From Flammulina velutipes (Eukaryota; Basidiomycota; Agaricomycetes; Agaricales; Physalacriaceae): a DNA stretch of 64,000 bases. The translations under genes were made by a program, and so were the position numbers. This document shows, piece by piece, positions 9,925-21,167 of the stretch; the first letter of the stretch is position 1; each line of letters begins with the position of its first letter. Location of the stretch: the NCBI GenBank assembly GCA_011800155.1, contig CM022370.1, forward strand, positions 806,001 to 870,000, in the 5' to 3' direction. The notes under the pieces were generated by a model. The model was not told where the DNA came from and did no database searches. It saw only the letters and a list, made by a program, of their open reading frames with translations.

Positions 9925-10165
9925 AATCAAGATGACTAGATTCATGTCCTTGAGCTACATGAGATCGGTCTGTGGCGTCTGCCTGAGGTTTATCCTGTTT
10001 CGCGGTACCTAGCTAGCTCGAGTGCTGGATCCAGGTGGGCTTCTTCAATCTACGGACACTGAGGGAAAGAAATAAGTAAAGAATTTGACGCGTACCTTGC
10101 TGAGAACGTTTCGAATTGTGCAAATCAATTCTTACGGTTGAGGCTTCGCGACTCAGTGGTACGAA
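9925..10165 (-). pseudogene. Decayed copy of part of the AAA+ ATPase gene
   Basis: Forward-strand blocks here repeat the region 2390-2950 in order. Shared words include GATTCATGTCCTTG, TTTATCCTGTTTCGCG, CTAGCTCGAGTGCTGG, CAATCTACGGACA, GACGCGTACCTTGCT and GGTTGAGGCTTCG. They cover parts of exons 1-3 of the AAA+ gene, including the intron at 2587-2634, with deletions in between. The presence of intron sequence shows a DNA-level copy, not a retrocopy. No frame survives. The rest of 9904-10418 holds nothing else I can identify. Confidence 0.8.
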
Positions 10166-10418
10166 GCTGATTAGACCATCCTTTGAATCTACCTGTGTGG
10201 AGGTGAGAATGAGCATAACGTGAAAAGAGGAGACATAAAAACCATTTCCCGAGGAGTATATTGCAACCAAACTGTAACGAAGGTCATTGACGTTTCTTCA
10301 TCTCCGAGACCGCAGGCTATAGGTAGCATATCTAATAAACGTTATACAGGGATGACGGGCGACAACGTACAAGAAAAAACAGCAGTCGGGGCGGCGCCTG
10401 ATACCGTAGCTCGGCGGC

Positions 10419-11324
10419 TTAAGCGACATCCAGTTTGAGATTCTTCATCCTCTTCGCCTTGATTTCGGCACGTATCCTCACCGTTTCATACCGACTAATT
10501 GTGGGAGCTGGCGGAGCCAAGGGGTTGATTGTCGTCATCAAATAGTCGCGATTCTCCTCCTTCACCGCCAGCGAGACGTATTCCAAAACTGATATCTCCT
10601 TCCCATTCCAACTCCTCGTTCCCCCCTCCCATTCCGGCTCACTGAACTCATACCCATCTCCCGTAACACAGAGCTCCTCGTCAATCTCCTGCACATCGTC
10701 CAAAAAAGACGCCTCCCATTCGTTGGGGACTTTGGAGAGGCCGTATTGAAACATTTTGAAGAGCCAACTCTGGCATGGCGCCACTGTGCCTGGGACGCTG
10801 ACAGGCCGCTCGAATATGATGTCGACGAGGGAATCAAGGAAGGCAATTTCAGTGGGAAAGAGGATGGCGGCGAGGGAAGGGTCAGGAGGATGCGGATTGG
10901 TGAGAGTTGTCGATGGGTCGTCCAGGTCGAACTGAAAGGTGGACGTAGGGTGAAGAAATATGCACCTCGCACTCTCGTATTGCGGGTCTGGATGGTAGAG
11001 CATGACAGTCGCTGAATTACCGTCCAGCAAGGCAGTAGATGGTCTGAAGGCATAGATGGAGTCGGTCAATTTAGTAGGGAAAGGAGGGTTGTTGAATATC
11101 GTGTATCCATGAGCCGTGGAGAGAACATGGGCGGAATCGCCTATAGCGTCGTCTGGGACAAGAAGGTGTTGCGGAATTGGTACACACGCGTAGGACTTCG
11201 GAGTACGATAGATCATGTTTAGCGCATCGTCCCCGTGTACCACGAATTTGATTTCTGCATCAAGTAGCGCAGATAAATGTTTAATTCGAACATAGTGCAA
11301 ATCAGGATGACGAATTGACGGCAT
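10419..11324 (-). CDS. Orphan protein of unknown function, intact member of a duplicated pair
   Basis: A single uninterrupted frame gives 301 residues from the ATG at 11324, which sits in GCCACCATG, an ideal Kozak context. An in-frame ATG 45 bases upstream is possible. I do not recognise a domain. The protein is soluble-looking, with an acidic middle and a conserved-looking block IIFERPVSVPG, WLFKMFQYGLSKVPNEW and EWEGGTRSWNGKEISVLEY, followed by a basic C-terminus (RIRAEIKAKRMKNLKL). A relic of the same gene lies at 3222-3476, which shows which segments are shared. Lack of introns is unusual in this window. Confidence 0.7.
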   Translation of the reverse strand: MPSIRHPDLHYVRIKHLSALLDAEIKFVVHGDDALNMIYRTPKSYACVPIPQHLLVPDDAIGDSAHVLSTAHGYTIFNNPPFPTKLTDSIYAFRPSTALLDGNSATVMLYHPDPQYESARCIFLHPTSTFQFDLDDPSTTLTNPHPPDPSLAAILFPTEIAFLDSLVDIIFERPVSVPGTVAPCQSWLFKMFQYGLSKVPNEWEASFLDDVQEIDEELCVTGDGYEFSEPEWEGGTRSWNGKEISVLEYVSLAVKEENRDYLMTTINPLAPPAPTISRYETVRIRAEIKAKRMKNLKLDVA

Positions 11325-11759
11325 GGTGGCAAGAGGAGAATGAGCTGTAGCCGTGTGAAAACCGATCATCAATTGCGATCAAAATTAGGCATTGAGTTTT
11401 CGACGATAGATCTGCACCATGATTCAACTATTAGACAACGTCTAAGGTAGATCCAGGTCATAATAGACGTGACTTAAAGCTTTAACATCTCGCAGTGAGG
11501 TGGGTACCCGGTACATAGCCGAGAAATCGTGCCACTCGAGATTAAGCGTCTTCCGTGACAGGTTTAGCATATATACGTACAGTCCGTGTCATTACAACGC
11601 TACTAAAGTACTTGACGTTACAAGGTCCATATATCCAAACTATACCAAGATACCTAAATGAGTAGCAGCCACTTCATAGATGCAAAAAAATCGAGTAACG
11701 ACCGACATCTAATCTCACCGATACGCCTGGTTACGGGAGAGGTCGTGAATAGTCCATCC
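11325..11759. other. Intergenic region, no gene seen
   Basis: 435 bases between the start of the orphan gene and the stop of the CSC1-type gene, both on the minus strand. It should hold the orphan gene's promoter and the 3' end of the channel gene. No coding or structured element stands out. Confidence 0.6.
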
Positions 11760-14700
11760 CTATGTTCTATGGGCACCACGTCCCGCCATATTTCCGCCAC
11801 CCTGTGGAGGCGGTGGAGGTTGTTGGTTATGGTATCCCTGCTGTAGGTGAGGACTTGCAGACCGAGGATCAAAGGCGCTAGGTCCCCTCTCCATGAACGG
11901 GCTTTGTGTCCCCTGACCATACGGGCTTTGTCCCCGGGGATCATAGCCACTTGTCTGCTGCCGCTCCATGTACGGGCTATTCGACCGCGATTGATAGGGC
12001 GGCGCGTCTCTCTGCATCGGTGCAGGACTCATTGTCCGATCCATTCCCAAGAACGTCGTTGAACCCTGAGACAACTGCGAACGATGAAGAGGGGCTTCAC
12101 GAACAGGACCATCGTTGTACATGGTCGGGGGTGACTGCATGAGACTCTGCGACGAAGCATAGCCAGCTGGTTGTTGGTAGATCGATCCCGAATTAAGTAA
12201 AGGTTCTCTAGGGGAATCCATGGTCGTAAGTTCGTAGTGTTCGCCGGTACCGCTGCCTGGACCAGATTGGAGATATCGCTCCCGGTCATGGCCATTGAGT
12301 AGTGTGGTGCTACTAGCGTAGAATTGGGACTTTGAATGTTGGAGATCAGTCGGTGTGTCCATCATTACCGTTGAGGCCATCGAACGAGTATCCCAGTCCA
12401 ACTCGCCACGATCTCGTTGATACATGATGGGGTCGTATTCGAGATCGTTCTGGATGAATGTTTAGTCAACAGTTTAGACGTCCAACGGTCACTGACCTGA
12501 TTGATAGCAGCAATCTTGATACCACCTTGGACAATTTGAGCCTCCATCTTCTGGCCGCCATACTCGTCGAGCTTGGTTTGTTCCTTTCCGAGTGTTCCTC
12601 CGTACACTTGACTGAGGAGAGGCATCATCTTGGCATGCAACATCGGCGTGAACAGGTCGGCGTTCAATGCGGGATGACCGAATCGTTTCTCGAGACGGTT
12701 TCCTTTAATATCCCCACGTTCAGAATGCACCTTCGCCAGTCGAAGTTCTTCCTCCGTAGGGTTGAAGTACCGGAAGTCGTTGTCAAAGACGCGAACACTG
12801 TAGAACTTGTAGGCGGCGACAATGAAGATGGGCGGGACAGTCCATAGCCATTGCAGTGTACTCCAGCCGTATTGCAATCCAATGGCTGAAAGGCTTTAGT
12901 TGATACACCCATTGATATGACGTGACGTCGGACTCACTAAGGACGAGCAAAGCCTGCATCAGGACGACACAGAAGAGCAGTCGGTTGATTACCACGTTCC
13001 ACAAGCGCTGTCAATCGATAAGTCCTCAGTCCGTGCATCGTAGAATCACACTTACGCCTCCGCTCTCCACTTTGCTGATGAACACAAACATGAGTTGGTA
13101 TTTGTACACGAAGGAGCTCATCCAGAAGACGATGCCAGCAGCCAGAGGAACGAGTGGTGCCAAAGGAGCGAAAACCAGGCCAACTGCCACCATGAGGAGC
13201 TAAGAGAAGATTAGTATGTGATGCCGACAAATTGTCTGTGACATACGGTATTGCCACTGAAGAAAGAATCAATATTGTGTGAGTAGACGTAGTCGTGAAA
13301 GACGTACTAGTACACGGCATATTGGAATTCGGGTGGCTGCGTCCATTCACGAATGTCACGAGGCGTACGACCAAATACGCTGTGCAAGTCTTAGTAAAAG
13401 CATACAAGGGTAAGGAAGTCGACTGACTGGGTCTTGAAGGACAACCATAGCAGATTAATGATTTGAGCCAAATCGAAGACAGCCAGGAAACCACGAAGAG
13501 GAAAGAAAGTGAGCCAATACGATGCTTGATCGATGTACGTCCTGTTGATCGTTCCAGGAAGTGCTGACTCCGGTGTGAACATCGATACTCGTTCGCAATA
13601 AGAAGAAACGTACTATGAAGATTATCGACGATCTCCTTGAAGCTGTTTTTGCCAACTTGGCTGACAATTTGTGTGATCGAGTCTGAAAAGATGTTATTGC
13701 GTGACCAAGAGAAGGAGGAACCGAAGGTACTGACTAAAAATGACACCAATCAATGTGAAGATGACCAGCTGAGAGATAATCAAGAAGGCGAAGTACCGGG
13801 CAACAACAGCACGGTCAAGTCTCGAATGCGTCAAGGCGCCCATGTACTACGAATGTGGATAAGGTTAAGGTACGGCCACATATTAGGTGTACTCACCTGG
13901 GATAGCCATCTCATGATGATGGGTAAGAAGAAACCAAAGATACCAGAAACGGCTGGAGGCAAAACACCAGACAAAATTGAAAAGGTCGTTTCTGATGATG
14001 ATTTCCACTTTTCCAGGAAGGGCACATAGGCCGTTAGCTAGAACCCAACAATAAGCATTGGAGAGGAAGATCACGGTGAACCACTTACAGATGACAAGTT
14101 GGCCAAGATCGAGATGATGAACAAGGGTACAGTGTTGAAGAAGCAGACCAAGGCGAGCAGAAAAAATCCGGTCGTCTTCTTCCTAGCAAGTTCTGCGTCG
14201 GATTTGTTCATATTTTCCCAGATCTTGTGAGTTGAGTTATAACGGGTTACATGGAATATGTGGAAAGCACGTACAATGTCCTTGGGATTCGGCGCAAGAG
14301 AAATGGTAGTGTTCTTAGGATGCTTGTCTTGCAACATCTTGGCCACAATGTGTGCGTATGGGACAGATGCCATACTGGCAAAGCCATAGTTCTCCGGCTT
14401 GCGTGTGTCAATTTCACGCCGGTAGTTATCTATAGCGGCTTCGGTCCTCTTAAGTTTCGCACTAGAAGGAGAGGTCAGTACAAGATGCGACTAGACATTA
14501 GGCAGAACACACGTGTAGTAGTCAATAGCGTCATGCTTTACTCCGCCGCAGCCACAACATCCGTCGATTCGCACGGTAGGGCGCTTCTTGCCTATTCTTC
14601 CACCTTTGAGATACTTGACAAGATGTTGCTCCAGCTCGCGGACCGTGTTGTTGTGATACTCGATGAGTTCTGGCAACTTTCCGACCTTTCGACCAATGTG

Positions 14701-15492
14701 GACGCTGGTAGTGGGGTAAGGCACCCGGACCGATTCGAAGATATCCTTTATGCCTTTGTCACTTTGTTGCTTCTTTTCAACGTGTAGGATCGTGAGAGTG
14801 CGGGCATAGAACGACTGGATGTACTCCGGCGACCTGTACCACCTGCGACGGAGCTCGACGACCTTTCTCCAGTGTAAATGGACGAGGGCGATCATAAGGA
14901 AGGTGATTAGGTAGGAGACGGCGACGTGGGCGAAGAGCCAGGAGCCTTCGACGTCCCGGATGGTGAGCATGCTGAGGATATCACGGCCCTCGGAGTCAAC
15001 TTTCTTGAGGTTGTAGATGACATTGATAGGTACGAGAATTCCACAGGTGAGGACGGTGATGCCTGTAAAAAGCCATCGAAGTAGACGGAGAAAACGAAGG
15101 AATACGACGGCATCGAGGCCAATCTTATCGACAAGTTCTGGCTCTTTCGTGTGGAGTAATGGCGGCAGCCAACCGCACAGTGAGTTGCTGATACGAGGCG
15201 GGGGCTTGTCGCCGACATGATACTTGACTTTTGGTTCGTAAATGATCTAAGCGCAAGATAAGCATGTATGAAAGCGCTAATCTAAGCGTAACTAGCCTTG
15301 TTTTTCGGGCGCAGGACGTTGAAGGCAAGTATAGTCGCAACCTAAGAGGCGCTTAGTACAATGACGGTAAAATGTTGTTCGGACACGCACAGAGATGACG
15401 CTCATGAGCGCAACCTGCGATCCTACAGCTCCGGGCGCCAGCGTCCGAGAGTTTGCATTGATTAGATTTCCTGCTTCATCTAGGCCAGCCAT
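11760..15492 (-). CDS. CSC1/OSCA-type calcium-permeable stress-gated cation channel (DUF221, RSN1 family)
   Basis: About fifteen exons. The N-terminus (MAGLDEAGNL) leads into a first TM and FNVLRPKNKIIYEPKVKY. Two more TMs follow (FLRFLRWLFTGITVLTCGIL; HVAVSYLITFLMIALVHLHW). The cytosolic PHM7-type domain comes next, with RSPEYIQSFYARTLTILHV, a Cys/Gly patch IDGCCGCGGVKHDAID and WENMNKSDAELARKK. The multi-TM RSN1 core (about 14160 down to 12780) includes FFLPIIMRWLSQYMGALTHS, YWLTFFPLRGF and FGRTPRDIREWTQPPEFQYA. A cytosolic Pro/Gln/Ser-rich tail (about 220 residues, repeating QSPYGQG/QSPFMERG-like units) ends the protein. Members are osmosensitive or mechanosensitive cation channels of the plasma membrane or organelles. 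The long disordered tail is likely regulatory. Confidence 0.93.
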
Positions 15493-16036
15493 TTTCTAAG
15501 GCTTCAAGTCGCTGTGAACAGCGCAGAGGATGTGTTGTGGGCGTCCGTTGAGGTGGCGCGAAAAGCAAGAGCGTCCGCAATAGTGGGATACCAAGAAATC
15601 GTGAAAAAAGCAGTAAAAAGGAAGGGAGCAGTTGTAAGCGTTGGTGCGTAGACAACAAGGAGCAGAGGCCAGTATTGTTTGACCAATTGGGGGATCAATA
15701 CCGTCACATTCGCCCAATTTGGCCACTCCCACGGCTCCCCGGCAGGCTATTTATACGGATTTTCACTTGGCAACTGGTGGTATTGGTGCTTGTTTCTCTA
15801 TCCACTATGCAGTGCATTTGTCTACGGTATAAAAGCGCAGTAGCTGAACGATGAGCCGCCACCGCGCAAGCTCTTACTTACAACCAGCCAGGCCCACAGA
15901 TATCGGAGCAGGAACATAGTAACGTGCGCTTGTTCCTAGCCTGCGGGGGGTGCACAATGCAGTATGACTCTGAGTGACCAACGACAGGTGCAAGGGCGTC
16001 GAATTTGTATGTTTCAACACGGGGAATAGTTGATAT
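15493..16036. other. Intergenic region with an orphan TATA box
   Basis: 544 bases between the CSC1-type start (minus) and the stop of the next minus-strand gene. TATAAAAG at 15828-15835 is a strong TATA box pointing right, yet no plus-strand reading frame follows within several hundred bases. The rest shows no gene. Confidence 0.5.
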
Positions 16037-17485
16037 CTATAGCCATGAGCCAAATAATGACTTCTTCAGCTTGGAGACAACCGTAGTGGGTTGCGGCTGC
16101 ACCATATCCTCCTTCTTTTCCTCAGGTGTTGGTCGAGTTGCCTGCGAAGTAGCCTTCTTCGTAGGCGCCCTCTTCTTCGTCTTCTTCCCGCCGCTCTTCG
16201 AAGCCGCTTGCTTCGCGTCCGTTTGTTGGTCTGAATCCCTGGCCAGTGACATCAGACGCTGAATGACCTTCAAGTCAGCTTTCGTCTGCTTCCTTGCCAC
16301 TGGATCCGTGTCGGTCACGGTAGTTTCTGCTCTCCGTTGCTTCTTGGTGGCCGAATGAACAGGGAGAACAGGCGCTGGCTCTCGAACCTCCTGGACGACG
16401 GGAGACGGAGATGAAGCTAGGGGTTCAATGGGTTCAATGGAGGCCATATACTCCCAGGGCATGACTCCCTCGGCATTGACGAGTCCTTCTATTACCGAAG
16501 GTGCAGGCGGGGGCGGGGGCATAGGTGTGGGCGCCACATCCTCAATTGGGGCGGAGGGTGTTGGCTCTTTCTTTGTGGGTGTGGATATGAGAACTACAGG
16601 CATCCGAAGTCCAGCTTTTACTTTTCCCTCGGAGAGCTTCATCCATCGTTCCATGGCGGCGCGCATCACAGGCTGAGATACATCCGGTGTGATAGCTGCA
16701 CCTGGTTCCAAAGGTTGCATGGGCGCGAACCCTCCCCATGCTAAAAGGTCCTGGGCTAACAGTGGGGGGTACTTCTTCATGTTGGTATGCATATTGACGC
16801 CATGTGAAGCCACTGCATAGTTAACAGTCAACCGAGGTATTAACGATGAGAAAGAGACAAGAGACGCACGAGGGGGCCCGACAGAAATCACAATGTCGCG
16901 GGACGACTCTTTCGACGCGTCTTCGGTAGGTTCCTCAAATTCTCGGATCGTTGGCTCTTGAGAATGCGGTTCAAGAAGGTCCACCAAGTCCGCAAGACCA
17001 ACACCCTCTGGCGGCACGTTACGCGGGAGTGTCTTGACCTTTACTTTCAATTCTTCTTCGAGGACGCCGGCCGGAATAGGATCCCTGAAGAATAGTCTAA
17101 GAGATGTGGTGGAGGTTTTCGGGCAGTTCATGTCCTAGAAGGTAATCTCAATAGAGCTGTATGTAGCAATACGCCAGTCAGTACATACCTTTTGGAACCG
17201 GTATTCACGCAACGGACCAAACCGCCCTTCAATAGCGCGAATTACTTCGTACGCTTCTGCGAGGTTTCCCACCCGCCTTGACGTTCTTGCCACAGCATGA
17301 TGGTTTCCGGGAGGACCAAGGATGGACATGGTGAGCGGGTCCGAAAATTTTTCTTGGATCTCCAAGACCTTTGGCGGTGTAACATGCGTGCTCTTGCGCG
17401 GAATTCGTCGGGGCGCTTCGGTGTGCTGGTGCCGTCGCCCGTACGCCACGTCGCGTCGGGACAGTCGTAATGAAGAACGAAGCAT
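16037..17485 (-). CDS. Unknown protein with mitochondrial targeting sequence
   Basis: Two exons (17485-17189, 17134-16037) give 465 codons. The first 30 residues (MLRSSLRLSRRDVAYGRR) have the Arg/Ser-rich, acid-free makeup of a mitochondrial presequence. Residues about 45-130 contain HHAVARTSRRVGNLAEAY, VIRAIEGRFGPLREYRFQK and SLRLFFRDP, reminiscent of an RRM-like alpha/beta fold. The rest is Pro/Ala/Glu-rich and disordered, ending in a Lys-rich tail (GGKKTKKRAPTKK). Function unknown. A matrix RNA-binding role is only a guess from the N-terminal half. It shares a 70-base divergent promoter with the next gene, also small and membrane/mitochondrial-looking. Confidence 0.7.
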
Positions 17486-17555
17486 AGGTTGAAGGGCCGT
17501 GGGAACTGGCTGACCCGAATGTGTGCGGCCCGTTCCTCCGACCTTGCCTTATTCA
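17486..17555. promoter_or_regulatory. 70-base divergent promoter region
   Basis: Only 70 bases lie between the ATG at 17485 (minus) and the ATG at 17556 (plus). The two mRNAs must share control sequence or overlap. No TATA box is visible. Confidence 0.5.
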
Positions 17556-18074
17556 ATGAGCTCAGGACGATTCGACAAATACAAGAGCGCGTTAAAGTCT
17601 ATCTCTGTGCGCACAGGAGCTCCGTTACCATCCCTTGTCCTTTCTTTCGCCATCTTACATGAACTTACGGCGGCGGCGCCTCTAGTTGGCGGGTTCTACA
17701 CTGCTCGCGCTCTCGGTGTTGGAGAGACGATTGTAAATGCCGTTCAGGATAGCGAGAATGCGGGCTGGATACAACAGAGGATGAAACTATGGTTGGTTGA
17801 AGGCGAAGGATGGGCGGAGCGTGTGGGGAGGAGATACGGCTACTTTGGATTCGAGAAGAGAGACAAGCTCGACAAATCCTCTCCAACGCAGCCCTCTGAA
17901 CGAATAAATATTGCCGGAGACATCGCTAACGCTGTAGTAGCTTATGGCGCAGTCAAGGTGTGCTTATATCAGGCTATCTTCGACGGTGTTGCTGATCGTA
18001 TGGCAGGCCCTTCTTCCATTACGCATCGGGCTGTCTCTGTATTTGTCGCCTGCGTTCTCGAGAGGAATTATTGA
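17556..18074 (+). CDS. Small conserved membrane protein, probably mitochondrial inner membrane
   Basis: A single exon of 173 codons. Residues 20-55 form a hydrophobic helix pair (PSLVLSFAILHELTAAAPLV and GGFYTARALGVGE) with conserved-looking Gly and charged positions. A second hydrophobic stretch (GDIANAVVAYGAVKVCLYQ) is followed by a short C-terminal helix. Between them is an amphipathic basic region (WAERVGRRYGYFGFEK). The pattern is like small fungal mitochondrial inner-membrane proteins, but I cannot name the family with confidence. Its divergent neighbour carries a mitochondrial presequence, which is weak support for location. Confidence 0.7.
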   Translation: MSSGRFDKYKSALKSISVRTGAPLPSLVLSFAILHELTAAAPLVGGFYTARALGVGETIVNAVQDSENAGWIQQRMKLWLVEGEGWAERVGRRYGYFGFEKRDKLDKSSPTQPSERINIAGDIANAVVAYGAVKVCLYQAIFDGVADRMAGPSSITHRAVSVFVACVLERNY

Positions 18075-18276
18075 GCCTTCGCGTAGATTTATTATTGGCA
18101 CTTTCAGAAAGTCGTGAGGAGAGGGAGAAACAACAAGTTCAATAGATCTCGATCATCGATTTAGCAATGAAATCTTGTTTGAGCCTGTTTACATTCAAAG
18201 CCGCCAACAATTTTGGCTGTTCTCCCACCCGTACGCCTCACGATATCAACGCTCGGCGCACTCCTCAAGACAAAAA

Positions 18277-18874
18277 ATGGGCTCTACTAGGTGAGATATA
18301 CTCTCTACACGGTCTATAGGTGCTCTTCGAACGAATCCTGGACGTTTGGACGACGAAATGCGCTGGATTGCACCGATGTGACTTGGATAACGCTGACACC
18401 GAAATTACAGACTGTACTGCAAAGGTCGTGTTCTCGGACACAAGCGCGCTAAGCGCAACACTCGCCCGAATACCTCCCTCCTCCAGATCGAGGGTGTTGC
18501 CACAAAGGAGGATGCCCAGTTCTACCTTGGAAAGGTGCGTTGACTTGCTTAGGAAACCAAGGTCGCAAACTCATGCAACGGACTGTAGCGTGTGGCCTTT
18601 GTCTACAAAGCAAAGAGGGAGATTGCTGGCACCAAAGTGAGGGTTATCTGGGGGTGCGTGCTTTAGATCTATGTGAAGATGACTCGATGCTAATTTTTGG
18701 TGTGAAGACGAGTGACCCGGCCACACGGTGGATCTGGTGTTGTCAAGTCAAAATTCCGTACCAACCTCCCTCCCCGAGCATTCGGCGCCACTGTCCGCAT
18801 CGTACGTCTCGAAATTACACTTTCCGTCACCCACACTAAAAGGCGATTAGATGCTCTACCCATCGAACATCTAA
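18277..18874 (+). CDS. RPL33: 60S ribosomal protein eL33 (L33/L35a)
   Basis: Five exons (18277-18290, 18411-18534, 18589-18653, 18708-18801, 18851-18874) give 107 codons, the normal eL33 length. Translation reads [19 protein letters not shown] at the start, then [51 protein letters not shown] and ends with MLYPSNI. All eL33 signatures are in order. It is a component of the large ribosomal subunit. The first intron is 120 bases, about twice the local norm, and the first coding exon is only 14 bases. The last exon carries just seven codons and the stop. Confidence 0.97.
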
Positions 18875-19208
18875 GCTGTCAGTTTGTACATTATGCACGT
18901 ATGCAACACATGGCATCTCCCTCACATCCCGTAGCGCAATATGACATACTTGGCTGCCAGAATATTTGAATGTGTGAACGGGTGTATGAATGCATTACTG
19001 CTGAGATATTATCGATTATCACTCAAACTTCGTGCCCTCTCTTACCACGCACCATTGTATGCAGATTTCATGAATCCGAAAAGCCTTTGAAAACATGATC
19101 TGGTCTCCGTATTCATTTCGGAGGGTCGTCTGACCTTTATAACGGTTGATCAGTCTGCGCGGACAACTCCTACTCCTGACGACCATCTCGTTCATTGCAT
19201 CGTTCAAC
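18875..19208. other. Intergenic region, no gene seen
   Basis: 334 bases between two plus-strand genes. It should hold the eL33 3' end and the promoter of glutaryl-CoA dehydrogenase. Nothing else stands out. Confidence 0.6.
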
Positions 19209-21167
19209 ATGTCTTTATTGGCTCGTTCTCAGTTCACCCGAGCGTTCCAGCGCTCTTTATCACTATCAAGTCGTCGACATGCGTCTAGTACAGTGTTCAG
19301 CCTTGTTCCCCGAATGTCTGCTAACATGTCGTGTAGAATTCGTTCCGTATAACTGGGAGGTAAGATGCCTTTCCAATAACGTATACTATATGGTAACTGT
19401 TCGCCTTTAGGACCCCCTCGACCTAGATAGCTTGCTCACCGACGAGGAAAGAGCCATTCGGTAGGTTCCTCCGACTACATTCGGATGATCCGCTCCGCTC
19501 ACTTCACGCGCTGAAAGCGACACCGCCCATGAATATTGTCAAGTCCGCCTACATCGTACTTCCCCCGAACTATCCGAAACTAAATACTATTTCAGGAGAA
19601 CCTCCTTCCCCGCGTTCTCGAGGGATACCGAACAGAAAGTGTGTCCTGCCAACTTTGACTTACGCATCTTTTAACGGTCTCGCTTCAGAGTTCGACCGCC
19701 ATATTCTCCCGGAGATGGGAAAGCTGGGACTTCTGGGCTCGACCATCGAAGGCTACGGATGTGCTGGCGCTAGCAATGTTGCGTACGGACTGATCGCTCG
19801 CGAAATCGAAAGGTGCGAGTTCCCTCTGTTTCCAGGCCTGACATCTGACTCGTCGCAGAGTTGACTCAGGCTACCGTTCCACTGCTTCAGTCCAATCATC
19901 TCTCGTCATGCATCCCATAAATGAATTTGGCACGGAGGCTCAGAAGGAGAAATTCCTTCCGGCTCTCGGTATGATTTAGAGCCGTATCTACCCCGCCCAA
20001 TATCTAACCGAGCACACAGCCAAGGGCGAGCTAGTTGGTGCTTTCGTATGTCTATTTCTCTTTTCTCCCGCCACATACTTACCAGCCGTGAAGGGTCTTA
20101 CGGAGCCCAACCATGGTTCAGATCCAGCTAACATGGAGACCACTGCTGAAGAAGTGGACGGTGGCTACATCATTCACGGCAGCAAGACTTGGATATCCAA
20201 CGCTCCAGCAGCGTACGCTTTCGGAACAACTGATATATCAACGCTAACGTCAATATTAGCGATGTCTTCATAATATGGGCAAACTGCAAATGGGACAAGA
20301 AAGTTCGCGGCTTCATCCTTGAACGAGTATATTTCCCATACACTCCTTCGTCTTTGGAGACTGACAAATCATGTAGGGTATGAAAGGCCTCGAAACCCCA
20401 GCAATCAAAAACAAGCTTGCCCTTCGTGCGTCTGTAACGGGGTCGATATTCATGGATAACGTGCGCGTATCGCACGACGCCCTCCTTCCGAAATCTCTGG
20501 GATTGAAGTCGCCATTCTCCTGTCTGAACTCTGCCCGGTAATTAAACACCAATCGACATCTAGCTCTTTAATTAATATTCGTGGCAGATTTGGAATCTCC
20601 TGGGGCGTGATGGGTGCCCTCGAGGACTGCATCCACCGTGCGCGCGCCTATGCACTTGAGAGACACCAATTCGCGCGCCCTTTGGCATCCTTCCAGCTCG
20701 TCCAAAAGAAGTTAGTCGATGCCCAGACTGAAGTAGCGATTGGCCTGCTTGCGAGTCTCCAGGTCGGAAGACTGAAGGATCAGGACAAGATCGCTCCAGA
20801 AATGATCAGCACCGTGAAGAGGAATAATTGCGGCAAAGCACTAACACACTCTAGAATCGTGTTGGATATACTTGGAGGCAACGCGTGCTCTGATGAGTTC
20901 GTATGCATTTTCTTATCTTGAGAGTCTGCTTAGCAAGATAACAGATATCATATTGGACGACATGTAGCCAACCTACAGGTCACGAATACTTACGAAGGTG
21001 GGCGTTTTTCTTCCAGTCATGAGCTGCTACTCACCGAGTCTTTTTGTTAGGCACACATGTGAGCACATTTCCAGTTCTTCGACTACCCAAATTATAACTT
21101 ATTACAGGACATCCATACATTGATTCTCGGGAAAGGAATAACTGGTATACAAGCATTTGCAAACTAA
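19209..21167 (+). CDS. Glutaryl-CoA dehydrogenase, mitochondrial
   Basis: A gene of about fourteen exons. The first are 19209-19287, 19337-19359, 19411-19460, 19518-19542 and 19596-19638. The N-terminus ([20 protein letters not shown]) is a typical mitochondrial presequence, followed by [20 protein letters not shown]. Acyl-CoA dehydrogenase landmarks follow: [81 protein letters not shown] and [20 protein letters not shown]. The Glu in NTYEGTHD is the catalytic base. The Arg and Tyr pattern of SGYRS favours glutaryl-CoA over other substrates. The enzyme converts glutaryl-CoA to crotonyl-CoA in lysine and tryptophan breakdown. Exons as short as 23-25 bases occur near the 5' end. Confidence 0.95.

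Noticed and set aside
12937..13749. 270-codon minus-strand frame over the CSC1-type exons
   Set aside because: It reads through several clear introns in the wrong frame; the true frame gives the conserved transmembrane blocks.
16814..16870. Possible extra intron in the mitochondrial-targeted gene (acceptor-like ACTATGCAG)
   Set aside because: Removing it would shift the frame, while the unspliced frame continues smoothly to the Lys-rich C-terminus.
18175..18874. eL33 as a pseudogene because of its strange first exon
   Set aside because: Joining the 14-base exon to the exon at 18411 restores MGSTRLYCKGR and a full 106-residue protein; all splice sites are canonical.
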